Assembly (NCBI GenBank): GCA_023401925.1
Contig: JAEXDA010000001.1
Coordinates: 19,790 to 83,789, forward strand
Length of the DNA stretch: 64,000 nucleotides
Reading direction: 5' to 3'
From: Bacillota bacterium
GTDB lineage: Bacteria; Bacillota; UBA4882; UBA8346
This document shows positions 25,531 through 35,151 of this stretch, one piece after another. Every line of letters starts with the position of its first letter. The first letter of the stretch is position 1. Under the pieces are notes generated by a model that was not told the DNA's origin, ran no database searches, and worked only from the letters and a program-made list of their open reading frames with translations. A program made the translations under genes and the position numbers.

Positions 25531-26466
25531 ATGGCATATTATGATACGGATCAAATGCTGGATAATCTTGGCCGCGCTTATGAAGGTGATGAGCAAGCCA
25601 GGGCTGCAATTCAAGGAATCAATCTGCCGTTTGCGGTGACAAATGATTATTCCGTCCTGATAATTGTTCAGGAGAAGCACGCTGCAATCAATGATAAAGG
25701 GTTGGTAAAAACCCTTAACATGCCGCCCAAGGAGAACGGCGGCCGCAAACAAGTGGCTGATTGGTACCATTGCGATCACGAAAGTAAATCTTGGAGCAGC
25801 TTTCCGATACCCGACAGTTTTGTAGTGCGGGAAATGAAATATGCCGGCAGTCTGTTTAGCTTTATCTCCGCTGATCAACGCATTATCTCCGGGACAAGCG
25901 GACAATTAGGTAAAGGCATGCTTGAAGTCGCTTTCAATGTGGCTGGTGTGGCTGAAACCGAAATTAAAAAAGCTTTTATGAGTATTCCTACGACAGTGGA
26001 GAATCCCCCGCCGCCCCAAAAGACTGCCGCCGAAAGTCCGTCCATCCAGGATGAAATCATCGGTACACTCACCTTTAATGAACGGTACCAGTGGTTTGAA
26101 ACGAAGTATCAGGCTCAAGGCAACGCTTTTGAAATTTATATCGATATCGATAATCGGGCCGCTACATTAGAAATATTACCGCTGGTCCGGGCGGTGCTTA
26201 GCCGGCTGGCAACCATCGATGGCGCTATGCGGGAGTTTGCCGCCGCGCAATTGCTGGAGTTGAAGAATGAGAGTTGGTTGGATGAAGGCGAAGCGGAGCT
26301 AACCAAGACTGATTTCACAACCCGGATGGCGATTGAGACTATCTCTTTTAACGAGGATGGCGAATACGAGATTTGGTACGGGGACGGCGATCTGTTTTGG
26401 GGACATAGTATTACCATATCCGTCAACCGAAACGGCCAACCGGAGCGAGCGAATATTAACGGGTGA
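25531..26466 (+). CDS. DUF2262-domain protein with a unique N-terminal half
   Basis: A 311-aa protein. Residues ~165-311 match DUF2262: IGTLTFNERYQWFETKY, the middle AQLLELKNESWLDEGE, and the characteristic IWYGDGDLFWGHSITISV near the C-terminus. DUF2262 proteins are often found in toxin-immunity gene neighbourhoods, and this one lies in such an array. Residues 1-150 (including VTNDYSVLIIVQEKHAAIND) are not recognised; a Pro-rich linker joins the halves. RBS AAGGAGG, 8 bases before the ATG. Confidence 0.75.
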   Translation: MAYYDTDQMLDNLGRAYEGDEQARAAIQGINLPFAVTNDYSVLIIVQEKHAAINDKGLVKTLNMPPKENGGRKQVADWYHCDHESKSWSSFPIPDSFVVREMKYAGSLFSFISADQRIISGTSGQLGKGMLEVAFNVAGVAETEIKKAFMSIPTTVENPPPPQKTAAESPSIQDEIIGTLTFNERYQWFETKYQAQGNAFEIYIDIDNRAATLEILPLVRAVLSRLATIDGAMREFAAAQLLELKNESWLDEGEAELTKTDFTTRMAIETISFNEDGEYEIWYGDGDLFWGHSITISVNRNGQPERANING

Positions 26467-26479
26467 AAGGAGAGAGACC

Positions 26480-26848
26480 TTGAGTATCTCGCTTTATTAC
26501 ACCGCTAGACGGAGCCGGAAACTCAATAATCAAGAACAGGAAACGATTGATAGTTTGATTTCCCGGTATGCGGAGGAATTTAGGCAAATGACAGAAGCAG
26601 CCGGCTCAAATGGGGAACTGTTCTGCGTCTATGATCCACAAAATCCAACTGGGCCAGATATTATTTTTGAAGGCGCCACCAAGCTGCCGGACCACTCTCC
26701 GGAAGAGTTATGGGAGGCTATGCAGCATTGGGCAGCCTTGTTGTCGCAGATTCGACGCATCATACCTGATGCAAAGTGGCATGTACATGCTGATGATCAT
26801 GATTTGGTCTGGGATGAGCAGCTTTTGGAGTACAATTTGGCCCGGTAG
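26480..26848 (+). CDS. Hypothetical protein, 122 aa, immunity-array neighbour
   Basis: Not recognised. The protein begins MSISLYYTARRSRKLNNQEQ and ends LVWDEQLLEYNLAR; it is acidic, soluble, with a mix of helix and strand and no catalytic motif. The start is a TTG at 26480 with GAAAGGAGAG upstream, 13 bp after the DUF2262 gene; an in-frame ATG at 26333 lies inside that gene. Its size, composition and position suggest another immunity-type protein. Confidence 0.7.
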   Translation: MSISLYYTARRSRKLNNQEQETIDSLISRYAEEFRQMTEAAGSNGELFCVYDPQNPTGPDIIFEGATKLPDHSPEELWEAMQHWAALLSQIRRIIPDAKWHVHADDHDLVWDEQLLEYNLAR

Positions 26849-26905
26849 GATAAAGAATTCCTTTCTTGAAAGGCTTGCAGGAACCAATTCGAAAGGGGGA
26901 TTAGA

Positions 26906-27301
26906 ATGGAAAAACAAGGATACGTCTCATTATGGTTGGGAAAATGCTCTACTTATGAGGAGCTGGATAGTTATCTTTCAGGAAGTTATACGGATGATGG
27001 GGATTACATCAAATCCAGTTTTGAAACGGATTTTAAGATTGACTGGTTTGATGAGGATTTCCGTGATGCTTTTTGTAGGGATTTTACTGCGCATGATTTT
27101 GAACAACTGTTGGCCGGTTGTTCCTATGCAAAATCAGTTATCCCTGAATTTACGAAAAATTTCCGGCTAGATGCCAAAGCGGACTTTAACGCCGGTTTTT
27201 TACTGTATGATTTTGCGTACCATGGCCGGATTAAGGAAATTACCTCCCCAGGCATTTATTTAAAATATCTCGGGTCAGTAAAGTATGACCAAATTGATTA
27301 A
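26906..27301 (+). CDS. Imm22-like immunity protein
   Basis: A 131-aa protein resembling the Imm22 (DUF4284) family: GYVSLWLGKCSTYEELDSYL at the N-terminus, YTDDGDYIKSSFETDF, IDWFDEDFRDAF and LLAGCSYAKSVIPEF. Imm22 members are predicted to protect against toxins of polymorphic secretion systems. No toxin gene is adjacent. GAAAGGGGG precedes the ATG. Confidence 0.75.
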   Translation: MEKQGYVSLWLGKCSTYEELDSYLSGSYTDDGDYIKSSFETDFKIDWFDEDFRDAFCRDFTAHDFEQLLAGCSYAKSVIPEFTKNFRLDAKADFNAGFLLYDFAYHGRIKEITSPGIYLKYLGSVKYDQID

Positions 27302-27449
27302 TTTCTTGATTGTTTATGAAAATTGTTGGCCTCTTAAATTCATGTAAATGCTGTGGTTCATTATCAATAATTCATTGCTCAACCATCGTGTTAATATTTA
27401 GAATCAATTTTTTTGAGTTCTTGGTGTAAAAGAATTTGGGGTGAAGCAA

Positions 27450-28127
27450 ATGAGTCTGTTCGCTGAAATAAAGCGCATTGGCAAAAGGCCGGTGATGGCG
27501 CAAATCGGAGGTTTTCGGCCTGAAGACGGTTTAAAGAGTTGGTTTGGGGGAAATTTTGTTTTAAATAACGCTATGGACTGGCCCAGTGATGCTGATGGCT
27601 TGATGCTGCCCGTGATTCAGATCATGACTGCAGAAATTCCCAATGGCAGAGACTTTTTTGGCGATATCAAGTTGCTTCAAGTCTATCTCAATGCGCGAGA
27701 ATTACCAACAACCGTCGCTAAAAACGGTGAAGGTTGGCGGTTGCTAGAATATGATTCCATTGAGGATTTGACCGTGGTGGAGACACCAAAGGCAGTTCAA
27801 ATCTATAAACCGTTTCAAATTAAGTGGAGCTTGGCGGAGCAGCCGGATTATCCCTGCTGGGAAGAATCTTGGGCTTATTTTGATATGACGGAGATCAATG
27901 AGTCCGAGGAACTGAGTGACCGTTTTTTTGAAGAGTTTGAGCGATATTATCGTACTAAAATAGGCGGTTATGCATCTTTTATTCAGTCTCCATGCGGGGA
28001 TTATGAATACGTTTTTCAGATATCCTCCGAAGAAAAACCGCGATTTATGGTGGGAGACAATGGCAATCTTTATATTTTGAAATCCAAAGCGGACAACCAA
28101 TGGTATTTGCATTGGGATTGTTATTAA
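27450..28127 (+). CDS. DUF1963 (YwqG-like) protein
   Basis: This 225-aa protein matches DUF1963/YwqG: KSWFGGNFVLNNAMDWPSDA near the N-terminus, LPVIQIMTAEIPNGRDFFGD and KLLQVYLNARELP in the middle, and a C-terminal LHWDCY that parallels the YNWDCC ending of the Clp-DUF1963 fusion at 38.4 kb. DUF1963 proteins are frequent in toxin-immunity neighbourhoods; their molecular role is not established. I start at ATG 27450, with GGGGTG upstream; a GTG at 27441 is possible. Confidence 0.78.
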   Translation: MSLFAEIKRIGKRPVMAQIGGFRPEDGLKSWFGGNFVLNNAMDWPSDADGLMLPVIQIMTAEIPNGRDFFGDIKLLQVYLNARELPTTVAKNGEGWRLLEYDSIEDLTVVETPKAVQIYKPFQIKWSLAEQPDYPCWEESWAYFDMTEINESEELSDRFFEEFERYYRTKIGGYASFIQSPCGDYEYVFQISSEEKPRFMVGDNGNLYILKSKADNQWYLHWDCY

Positions 28128-28143
28128 GTAAGGCGTTCAAGAT

Positions 28144-28542
28144 ATGAAAATAGAACAAATTAAAAAGAATGTAGAACCCGAAATTAAATTTTACGATGGA
28201 ATTTGCTTAACTGAGTTTAAGAAACTATTGGAACGATGGAAGGAAATTCTTTCAATTGTTCATCAAGAGATTGAAAAATACGTAAATGATGATGATGTGT
28301 GCTTTCATGATCAGGACAATTTATTCCCGGTACGTAGCAGGCTAACAGGTCATTATTATATTGATTGTGTTTCATATATGAAGCATATTAACCCCATAGG
28401 ATTTCGAATTTTAGTGTATATAAAGTTGACAGAACCTACACCGGATGGAGAAGATGATTATCTGGGTTTAGATGTGACTTTATTTACCCATTTTGAAAAT
28501 GATATTTTTGAAGTTTGGGGAATCGATAGTTCTTCAATATAA
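28144..28542 (+). CDS. Hypothetical protein, 132 aa
   Basis: Not recognised. It is soluble and helix-rich at the N-terminus (LTEFKKLLERWKEILSIVHQ), followed by beta strands (ILVYIKLTEPTPDGEDDYLG, LDVTLFTHFENDIFEVWG). It lies 16 bp after the DUF1963 gene and probably in the same transcript. The ATG has AAGGCG upstream, a modest ribosome site. Its codon use is more AT-rich than that of its neighbours. Confidence 0.65.
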   Translation: MKIEQIKKNVEPEIKFYDGICLTEFKKLLERWKEILSIVHQEIEKYVNDDDVCFHDQDNLFPVRSRLTGHYYIDCVSYMKHINPIGFRILVYIKLTEPTPDGEDDYLGLDVTLFTHFENDIFEVWGIDSSSI

Positions 28543-28564
28543 ATAGGATTATAGGGGCGATGAG

Positions 28565-28726
28565 GTGTTGCTACATGCTTGGGGTCAATATCATGCCAGT
28601 ATTACGTTTAATCGTGCAGATGATTATGGAGCAACTATTTCTTGCGGGGACCCAATAATTTCGGATCATATTTTAGAAATAGATTTTGAAAGAGAAGAAG
28701 TGGCTGATATGCGCTTAAATGGGTAA
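28565..28726 (+). pseudogene. Remnant: C-terminal piece of an unidentified protein
   Basis: A 53-codon frame with no ATG (GTG/TTG only) and no good ribosome site, reading LLHAWGQYHASITFNRADDY and later ISDHILEIDFEREEVADMRL. It looks like real protein text and is probably the tail of a truncated gene. Confidence 0.45.
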
Positions 28727-28741
28727 TAGGAGTTGATATTT

Positions 28742-29557
28742 TTGATAAATTTTCATTCCAATAAAAATACCGCAACCCAGATCGGTGAGCTAAACATCCA
28801 TGATGTAGAAAGTACCGAATCATACGCCTTTGCCATTGAAGCGCTCCTTCAGGAATATCTTCCTCATGTGCGCAATAACCAGGAAGGTTTTTGTACTCAT
28901 GAAATCATCATCCGTTTCCATGATGGCCGGATTCCGGATGGTTTCTTTTGGGAAAAAGCTATTTTTCAATATGGTTTGTTGGATTTGGCTATCCAATATT
29001 TATCCGGACTGATCCAAATCGCAAAACAGGGCAGGCCGGTTTGGCTGGACGAGGAAAATCCCGCCGCCCGGAATGTGGCTCTCAATCTAGCCCTTTACTC
29101 GAAAGATTATGTACCAAGATATACGGAGTATCTGGAATGGCACGACATGGATCACGAAGTCTATGAACATCAGGACATTGATGAAATCATGGCTAAATAC
29201 GGCTGGTGTGAGGAAACTCTTGAGTTGGCCGCTTTACGCGCCGGTATAGCTTGCGGACAGAAAGGAATGGAACAATTTGAAAAATTAGCTACGGAAAGCA
29301 AATTGAAAGAGTTCCTTTGCAACCACGGGCTTATGGATGATTTTATTTTTCAGTTGTTTTTACAAAAATATCTGCAGCATTACAAAGATGAAATGAAGCG
29401 CTCCCCCGGCTGGCTTTGGCTGTTGGAATATACATTGGATTCATTATCCGATCTTTTGGAAGTATTGGTCGAGCAAGAGGAAGAAAAGGCCGAGCGATAC
29501 GGGAAAGCTAAAGCGATAGCTGAAGAATATTACCGGGCGAATCAATTGGAGGGGTGA
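28742..29557 (+). CDS. Hypothetical protein, 271 aa, helix-rich
   Basis: Not recognised. Mostly alpha-helical: SYAFAIEALLQEYLPHV, then FWEKAIFQYGLLDLAIQYLS, a central DYVPRYTEYLEWHDMDHEVY, and a C-terminal acidic coiled coil (LEVLVEQEEEKAERYGKAKA). The first half has a DUF-like His/Asp pattern (CTHEIIIRFHDGRIPDGFFW). I choose TTG 28742, nine bases after AGGAG; the in-frame TTG at 28733 touches the ribosome site. The next gene starts 4 bp downstream, so the two form an operon. Confidence 0.7.
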   Translation: MINFHSNKNTATQIGELNIHDVESTESYAFAIEALLQEYLPHVRNNQEGFCTHEIIIRFHDGRIPDGFFWEKAIFQYGLLDLAIQYLSGLIQIAKQGRPVWLDEENPAARNVALNLALYSKDYVPRYTEYLEWHDMDHEVYEHQDIDEIMAKYGWCEETLELAALRAGIACGQKGMEQFEKLATESKLKEFLCNHGLMDDFIFQLFLQKYLQHYKDEMKRSPGWLWLLEYTLDSLSDLLEVLVEQEEEKAERYGKAKAIAEEYYRANQLEG

Positions 29558-29560
29558 TCG

Positions 29561-29977
29561 ATGAAATTTGATCTCAAACCGAATTTGGGAGCAGGGGATA
29601 TTTTATTAGGAATGACGGAACAAGAAGTTCATGCGATTTTGGGGAATGATTTTGAAAAAGTTAATAAATCAATGTCGGATGAGATTGAAACCGACATGTA
29701 TGAATGGTGTTTTGTTTACTATAAAAGCCCGGGCGGCTGTGAAGCCATCGAATTTTTTGAACCGGCCGTCCCCTTGCTGGGTGGTGAAAGACTGATTGGT
29801 AGATCGTACACTGAAGTTAAAGGGCTTTTCTTGAAGCTGGATAGTTTGGTCCAATTTGATGATGCCGGTTTAACCTCATTTAATTTGGGTATCGGTGTTT
29901 ATGCACCTTCAGCGGAAAAAGAGCCTGATGAACCGGTAGAAGGCGTTATTGTGTTTGAGAAGGGTTATTATGACTGA
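29561..29977 (+). CDS. Hypothetical protein, 138 aa, with an N-terminal SmpA/BamE-like motif
   Basis: The N-terminal stretch LGMTEQEVHAILGNDFEKV has the G-x-T-x-x-E-V-x-x-x-L-G pattern seen in SmpA/OmlA-like folds, but there is no signal peptide, so a cytoplasmic role is expected. The rest (FVYYKSPGGCEAIEFFEPAV, GRSYTEVKGLFLKLD, FNLGIGVYAP) suggests a compact alpha/beta domain of the kind common among small immunity proteins. GGAGGGG precedes the ATG; the upstream gene ends 3 bp before it. Confidence 0.65.
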   Translation: MKFDLKPNLGAGDILLGMTEQEVHAILGNDFEKVNKSMSDEIETDMYEWCFVYYKSPGGCEAIEFFEPAVPLLGGERLIGRSYTEVKGLFLKLDSLVQFDDAGLTSFNLGIGVYAPSAEKEPDEPVEGVIVFEKGYYD

Positions 29978-30036
29978 TGATAATTTCGGGAAATAGGCGT
30001 TAATTGGCTGAATCATAAAGAAGAGGACATCAACCA

Positions 30037-30276
30037 ATGGAACATAAGGCTTTTATCTTTGATACGCAGGGTTTTAATAAAGAATTAAGCCCACTGATAC
30101 TTACTTCGGGACAAACTGGCGACAGGCAACCTTTAAAGGAATTTATTACGAATCATATGGGAAAAGCCCATTCCCCCTATACCGGGGAATTGCTGGAGTA
30201 CAATTGGGAAAATGAACTTGAGAATGGGGATGTGCAGGAATTAGCCGATTTTGCTATGACTTGCTACTATATATAA
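30037..30276 (+). CDS. Short hypothetical protein, 79 aa, probably truncated
   Basis: It begins KAFIFDTQGFNKELSPLILT and ends YNWENELENGDVQELADFAM then TCYYI. The end resembles the middle of a longer family of immunity-like proteins (W-E-x-x-L-E-x-G-D-V-Q-E-x-x-D-F-A), so the C-terminal half seems lost. A GAAGAGGA site precedes the ATG. Confidence 0.55.
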   Translation: MEHKAFIFDTQGFNKELSPLILTSGQTGDRQPLKEFITNHMGKAHSPYTGELLEYNWENELENGDVQELADFAMTCYYI

Positions 30277-30396
30277 AGACGCCATGGAGAATAACTGTGG
30301 GTTATTGATGACATTTTAGAAATATTATGATAAGGCTTAAGATGTTTATGTTGCGTTATCAATGATCTGGAATTCACCGATTAGGAGCGAATCGCG

Positions 30397-32496
30397 ATGC
30401 AGCTAAAGAACGATACTGCCGCCTCTTCTGGGGAGCAGACTTGTCTTGCAAGTGAGACCTATCAAACTAAACTGGATGCGGATGAAACCCGGTTGACCTC
30501 GGAAGGTTATCACACGATACTGGCAACTCAACCTCAGGCAGTTTTGGTCAAAGCGGCACTGGCTGAAGACGATCAGGAACTCTACCGGATCGGCGACTAT
30601 ATCACCGATCGTTACGAAGTGCTAGCCATCCATCGGGGCGCCTGGGGAGTGGTCTATGGAACCTATGATCATGAAGAGGAACTACCCCGGGCCTTAAAGA
30701 CCATCCAAAAAAGATACAGGTCCGACCGGAAACTGCTGGAACTGTTTAAGGAAGAAGCGGCGCTCTGGGTCCGGCTGGAAAAACATCCTTATATTGTCCG
30801 GGCTTACCAAGTAGATAATTTTGACGAACAACCCTTTGTGGTCACGGAATATATCACCAATCCCCAGGGCAATGACCTGCGGAGCTGGCTGGGGAGTCCC
30901 AAGTTAACCCTGGCGGTCGGGGTGGAGCTGGCGTTGAAAATCGCCCAGGGGATGCAATACGCCCATGGTAAAGTGGCCGGACTAATTCACCGGGATTTAA
31001 AACCCGCCAATATTCTGGTGGATGAATATGCTCAGCCCTATATTACCGATTTCGGCCTGGTTCATGCCGCCGGTTCCGATGCGGGAACTCCGGCCTATAT
31101 GGCTCCGGAACAGTGGCGCAAGGAAGCCGTAACCATTCGAAGCGATATTTACGCTTTCGGATGTATTCTCTACGAGATACTGACCGGACACCGGATGTTT
31201 ATCGCTTCCACGGTAGATGAATGGCGGTATATGCACCTGATGCAAATCCCGGTGGCGCCACGCTGGCTGAAACTGGAGATTCCCGCCGGATTGGAGGGAT
31301 TTGTCCAGCGGTGCTTGGAAAAAGACCTTAACCGCCGTCCTTGTGATTGGGATGAGATTGTAACAGTCTTAGCGAATTGGAGCTATCAGATTACCGGACA
31401 ACCGCCGGTTTTAGATTTTAGCACTTACAAACTGGACGCTGGTGAATTGTTTACGGCCGGTATTTCCTTTTCCAACTTAGAGTGTTTCAATGAAGCGCTG
31501 GATTGTTTCAATCACACGTTAGCAATCAATCCGGATGATTCTCATGGTTGGCTAAATAAAGGAATTATACTTCATGCTTTGGAACGACACGATGAAGCGA
31601 TTGAATGTTTTGACAAGGTTATTGCCTTGAGACCTGATAAATGGAAAGCGTGGGGGGAGAAGGCGGTCAGTTTGAATGATTTGGAACGCTATCAGGAGGC
31701 GCTAGACTGTCTTGCCCACGCTTTGGAGTTGAATCTAACGGATGATAGAGCCTGGAGCGTAAGAGGCTGCACCTTGTATTACTTGGGAAGGTACAAAGAA
31801 GTTATTCCCGATTGTGATCGGGCTTTGGATATCGATCCACATAATGAGGATGCTTGGTTATATGAGTTGAAAGCTTTGGAAGAGTTAGCCGGTTGTGAAG
31901 AAGCATTAGCTCATTTTGACCAGGCCCTTGAGAACTGTCCCAATCCTAGGGAGCTCTTCAAGGAAAAAGGAAGAATACTGGCCGAGCTAAAACGCTACGA
32001 AGAAGCGCTGCCGTATTTTAACCGTACTTTGGAAATGCACCCTAACCATTATCCCGCCTGGAACTGTAAGGCTTTTGTTCTCTATGAATTGGAACATTAC
32101 GAAGAAGCTTTATTCTGTTACAGCCAGGCTTTGGGGTTTAATCCGAAGAATGATGTGTCCTGGTATTACAAGGGAATAATACTGGACAAGTTGGGCCGCT
32201 GTAGCGAGGCGGTGGACGCCTTTGAACAGGCAGCGAAACTTAATCCTGAAGAAGCCACATATTTCAGCAGTCAAGGCCGTTCCTTATATCATTTGGGAAG
32301 ATATGAAGAGGCGGTGGCCTGTTGTGATCGTGCACTATCTATCAACCCAGAGAACAAATGGGGACTTGAGTATAAGGGGAAATCCTTGGTCAAGCTGAAT
32401 CGCACCACGGAAGGAACATCTTACCTGAAGAAGCTACTGGAACTTGACCCGGATCTGGATATCTGGGATGACTTTTCCGAGAAGATAGACTTATAA
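30397..32496 (+). CDS. Ser/Thr protein kinase with C-terminal TPR array, paralogue 1 (short form)
   Basis: 699 aa. Residues 1-45 are a Thr-rich leader (T15 in EQTCLA, T24 in YQTKLDAD, T31 in DETRLT, T40 in GYHTIL). The kinase domain spans about 62-330: nucleotide loop IHRGAWGVVYG (first Gly of GxGxxG is His), lysine K101 in RALKTIQK, HRDLKPANIL with D200, DFG at D218, GTPAYMAPEQW and SDIYAFGCILYEILTGHRM. All catalytic residues are present, so it should be active. About ten TPR units follow from residue 350. It is 168 aa shorter than paralogue 2; the missing part matches about five TPRs after the first repeat. No membrane segment is seen. The leader TAGGAGCGAATCGCG before the ATG recurs before paralogue 2. 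Confidence 0.93.
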   Translation: MQLKNDTAASSGEQTCLASETYQTKLDADETRLTSEGYHTILATQPQAVLVKAALAEDDQELYRIGDYITDRYEVLAIHRGAWGVVYGTYDHEEELPRALKTIQKRYRSDRKLLELFKEEAALWVRLEKHPYIVRAYQVDNFDEQPFVVTEYITNPQGNDLRSWLGSPKLTLAVGVELALKIAQGMQYAHGKVAGLIHRDLKPANILVDEYAQPYITDFGLVHAAGSDAGTPAYMAPEQWRKEAVTIRSDIYAFGCILYEILTGHRMFIASTVDEWRYMHLMQIPVAPRWLKLEIPAGLEGFVQRCLEKDLNRRPCDWDEIVTVLANWSYQITGQPPVLDFSTYKLDAGELFTAGISFSNLECFNEALDCFNHTLAINPDDSHGWLNKGIILHALERHDEAIECFDKVIALRPDKWKAWGEKAVSLNDLERYQEALDCLAHALELNLTDDRAWSVRGCTLYYLGRYKEVIPDCDRALDIDPHNEDAWLYELKALEELAGCEEALAHFDQALENCPNPRELFKEKGRILAELKRYEEALPYFNRTLEMHPNHYPAWNCKAFVLYELEHYEEALFCYSQALGFNPKNDVSWYYKGIILDKLGRCSEAVDAFEQAAKLNPEEATYFSSQGRSLYHLGRYEEAVACCDRALSINPENKWGLEYKGKSLVKLNRTTEGTSYLKKLLELDPDLDIWDDFSEKIDL

Positions 32497-32516
32497 CAAC
32501 GTAGGAGCGAATCGCG

Positions 32517-35120
32517 ATGCAGCCAAAGAACGATACCCCCGCTTCCCTTGGGGAGCAGACCTGTCTGGCAAGGGATGCCTACCAAACTAAACTGGATGCG
32601 GATCAAACCAAGCTTGCCACGGAAGGTTATCATACGGTACTCGAAGCACAACCCCAGGCCATGCCGTCTGAAGCAGCGGCAGCTAAAGACGATCAGGAAC
32701 TTTACCGGATCGGCGACTATATCGACGACCGTTATGAAGTATTGGCGATCCATCAGGGCGCCTGGGGAGTGGTCTATGGAACCTATGATCATGAGCAGAA
32801 TTTGCCCCGGGCCTTAAAGACCATTCAAAAAAAGTACCGGTTTGACAAGAATCTGCTGGAACTTTTTAAGGAAGAAGCGGCACTCTGGGTCCGGCTGGAG
32901 AAACATCCTTATATTGTCCGGGCTTACCGGGTTGATAATTTTGATGAACAACCCTTTGTGATCACGGAATATATTAATAATCCCGGGGGCAACGATTTAC
33001 GAAGCTGGCTCGGGAGTTCCAAGGTAACCCTGGCGGTCGGGGTGGAGATGGCGCTGAAGATTGCCCAAGGGATGCAATATGCCCATAGCAAAGTGACAGG
33101 ACTCGTTCATCGGGATTTAAAGCCCGCCAATATTTTGATAGACCAATATGCCCAACCATATATCACCGATTTCGGCCTGGTTCATGCCGCCGGTTCCGAT
33201 GCGGGAACTCCGGCCTATATGGCTCCGGAGCAGTGGCGAAAGGAAACGGTAACCATTCGAAGCGATATTTACGCTTTCGGATGCATTCTCTATGAGATAC
33301 TGACCGGACACCGGATGTTTACCGCTTCCGCGGTAGATGAATGGCGGTATATGCACCTGATGCAGTTTCCAATGACGCCGCGCCAGTTAAAGTCAGGGAT
33401 TCCCGCCGGATTGGAAGAGCTTGTCCTGAAGTGCCTGGAAAAAGATCCGGCGCGCCGTCCACGTGATTGGGATGAGATTGTTGATGCCTTGGCAGGCTGC
33501 TGTTATCAGCTTACCGGGGAACGGCCGGTTTTAGATTTTAGTACATACAAACTGGACGCCAGAGAGTTGCTTCTGGCAAGTATTTCCTTTTTCACTCTCA
33601 AAAAATATCCGGAAGCTTTGGCTGTTTGCGAAAGAGTATTTGAAATCGATCCGGCTTGGACCATTGCCTGGTATATGAAGTCGCTTATCCTTAATCAGTT
33701 GGGTCGCAATCAGGAAGCACTGGATTGGCTTGATTCTAATTCTGATCCGGATGATTATTATCTGCCCTTGGCCAAGGCAATTCAATTCAATGCCTTAAAA
33801 AGATATCAAGAGGCATTGATTTATTTTGACCGACTGCTGGAGATGAGGCCCGATGATGAAACGGTTTTGGGAGATAAAGGGATTGCCTTAGAGAGATTAA
33901 ACCGTTTTCGAGAAGGGCTGGATTGTTACGATCAAATTTTGGTGAAATCTCCTAATAATCATGAATTTTGGCTGAGAAAAGCGAGGACTTTGGGAGAACT
34001 TGATGAATATGCAGAGGCCTTGACATGGTGCGAAAAATATGTGGAGGCCAAACCCAGGGATTATGACGGCTGGGCTGAACAGGGATTTATACTAATTCAT
34101 TTACAGCGTTTTGATGAAGCGTTGGCTTATTTAAATCGCGGCCTTACAATCAATCCGGATTACTCCACAGGTTGGCTTAATAAAGGAATTACCCTACAAA
34201 TTTTGAAACGCTATGAAGAAGCGGTGGACTGTTTCGACAAGGTCATTGCTTTGGAACCTGATAAATGCAAAGCCTGGCGGGAAAAGGCGGAAAGTTTGAA
34301 TGATTTGGAACGCTACCAGGAGGCGTTGGATTGTCTTGACCGCACCGTGGAATTAAATCCGGCGGATGATAAAGCTTGGAGTGTAAGAGGATGCGCCTTA
34401 TATTACCTGGAAAGGTATAAGGAAGTTATTCCTGATTGTGACCGGGCTTTGGATATCAATCCACAAAATAGGGATGCCTGGCTATATAAACTAAAAGCAT
34501 TGGGTGAATTGGCCGGATCGGAAGAGGCATTGGCCCATTTCGACGAGGCCCTTGAGAACTGCCCTAACGCTGCGGAGCTTTGGAAGGAAAAAGGACGGCT
34601 ATTGAATGACTTGAAACGGTATGAAGAGGCGCTGCCCTATTTTGACCGCACTCTGGAAATCAACTCGGACCATTATCCTGCCTTGATTTGTAAGGCAATC
34701 GCCTTCTACCACTTGAAACGGTATGAAGAATCTTTAAGCTGTTACACGAGAGCTTTGGAGTATAATCCCCAAAATGATGTATCTTGGTATTACAAGGGGC
34801 TGATTTTGGATAAGCTACACCGCTATCGCGAAGCGCTGGAAGCCTTTGAACACTCGGAAAAAATTGATCCGGAGGAAGCCGCATTTCCCAGCAGTCAAGG
34901 CCGTTCCTTATATCATTTGGGAAGATATGAAGAGGCGGTGGCTTGTTGTGATCGTGCACTAGTCATCAACCCAGAGAACACATGGGGACTTGAGTATAAA
35001 GGGAAATGTTTGATTAAGCTGAATCGCACTTCGGAAGGAACATCTTGCCTGAAAAAGCTATTGCAACTGGACCCGGATCTGGATATCTGGGATGACTTTT
35101 CCGAGAATATAACTTTATAA
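32517..35120 (+). CDS. Ser/Thr protein kinase with C-terminal TPR array, paralogue 2
   Basis: 867 aa, in tandem with paralogue 1 (20-bp gap). It has the same Thr-rich leader (EQTCLARDAYQTKLDADQTK), an intact kinase domain (RALKTIQKKY, HRDLKPANILIDQYAQP, DFGLVHAAGSDAGTPAY, MAPEQWRKE) and about fifteen TPR units to the C-terminus, which ends LDIWDDFSENITL. Long DNA stretches around the activation loop (for example near 33165-33235) are almost identical to paralogue 1 at 31045-31115, pointing to recent duplication or gene conversion. TPR arrays usually bind partner proteins, so the repeats probably select substrates. The unfoldase gene follows 31 bp later. Confidence 0.93.
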   Translation: MQPKNDTPASLGEQTCLARDAYQTKLDADQTKLATEGYHTVLEAQPQAMPSEAAAAKDDQELYRIGDYIDDRYEVLAIHQGAWGVVYGTYDHEQNLPRALKTIQKKYRFDKNLLELFKEEAALWVRLEKHPYIVRAYRVDNFDEQPFVITEYINNPGGNDLRSWLGSSKVTLAVGVEMALKIAQGMQYAHSKVTGLVHRDLKPANILIDQYAQPYITDFGLVHAAGSDAGTPAYMAPEQWRKETVTIRSDIYAFGCILYEILTGHRMFTASAVDEWRYMHLMQFPMTPRQLKSGIPAGLEELVLKCLEKDPARRPRDWDEIVDALAGCCYQLTGERPVLDFSTYKLDARELLLASISFFTLKKYPEALAVCERVFEIDPAWTIAWYMKSLILNQLGRNQEALDWLDSNSDPDDYYLPLAKAIQFNALKRYQEALIYFDRLLEMRPDDETVLGDKGIALERLNRFREGLDCYDQILVKSPNNHEFWLRKARTLGELDEYAEALTWCEKYVEAKPRDYDGWAEQGFILIHLQRFDEALAYLNRGLTINPDYSTGWLNKGITLQILKRYEEAVDCFDKVIALEPDKCKAWREKAESLNDLERYQEALDCLDRTVELNPADDKAWSVRGCALYYLERYKEVIPDCDRALDINPQNRDAWLYKLKALGELAGSEEALAHFDEALENCPNAAELWKEKGRLLNDLKRYEEALPYFDRTLEINSDHYPALICKAIAFYHLKRYEESLSCYTRALEYNPQNDVSWYYKGLILDKLHRYREALEAFEHSEKIDPEEAAFPSSQGRSLYHLGRYEEAVACCDRALVINPENTWGLEYKGKCLIKLNRTSEGTSCLKKLLQLDPDLDIWDDFSENITL

Positions 35121-35151
35121 TACGGTGCAAGACCGTTTGGAGGAAGCTAAA

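Noticed and set aside
26610..27170. 186-codon + strand ORF overlapping the 26480 and Imm22-like genes
   Set aside because: Trp/Met-rich text typical of an out-of-frame reading; both overlapped genes have good starts and family patterns.
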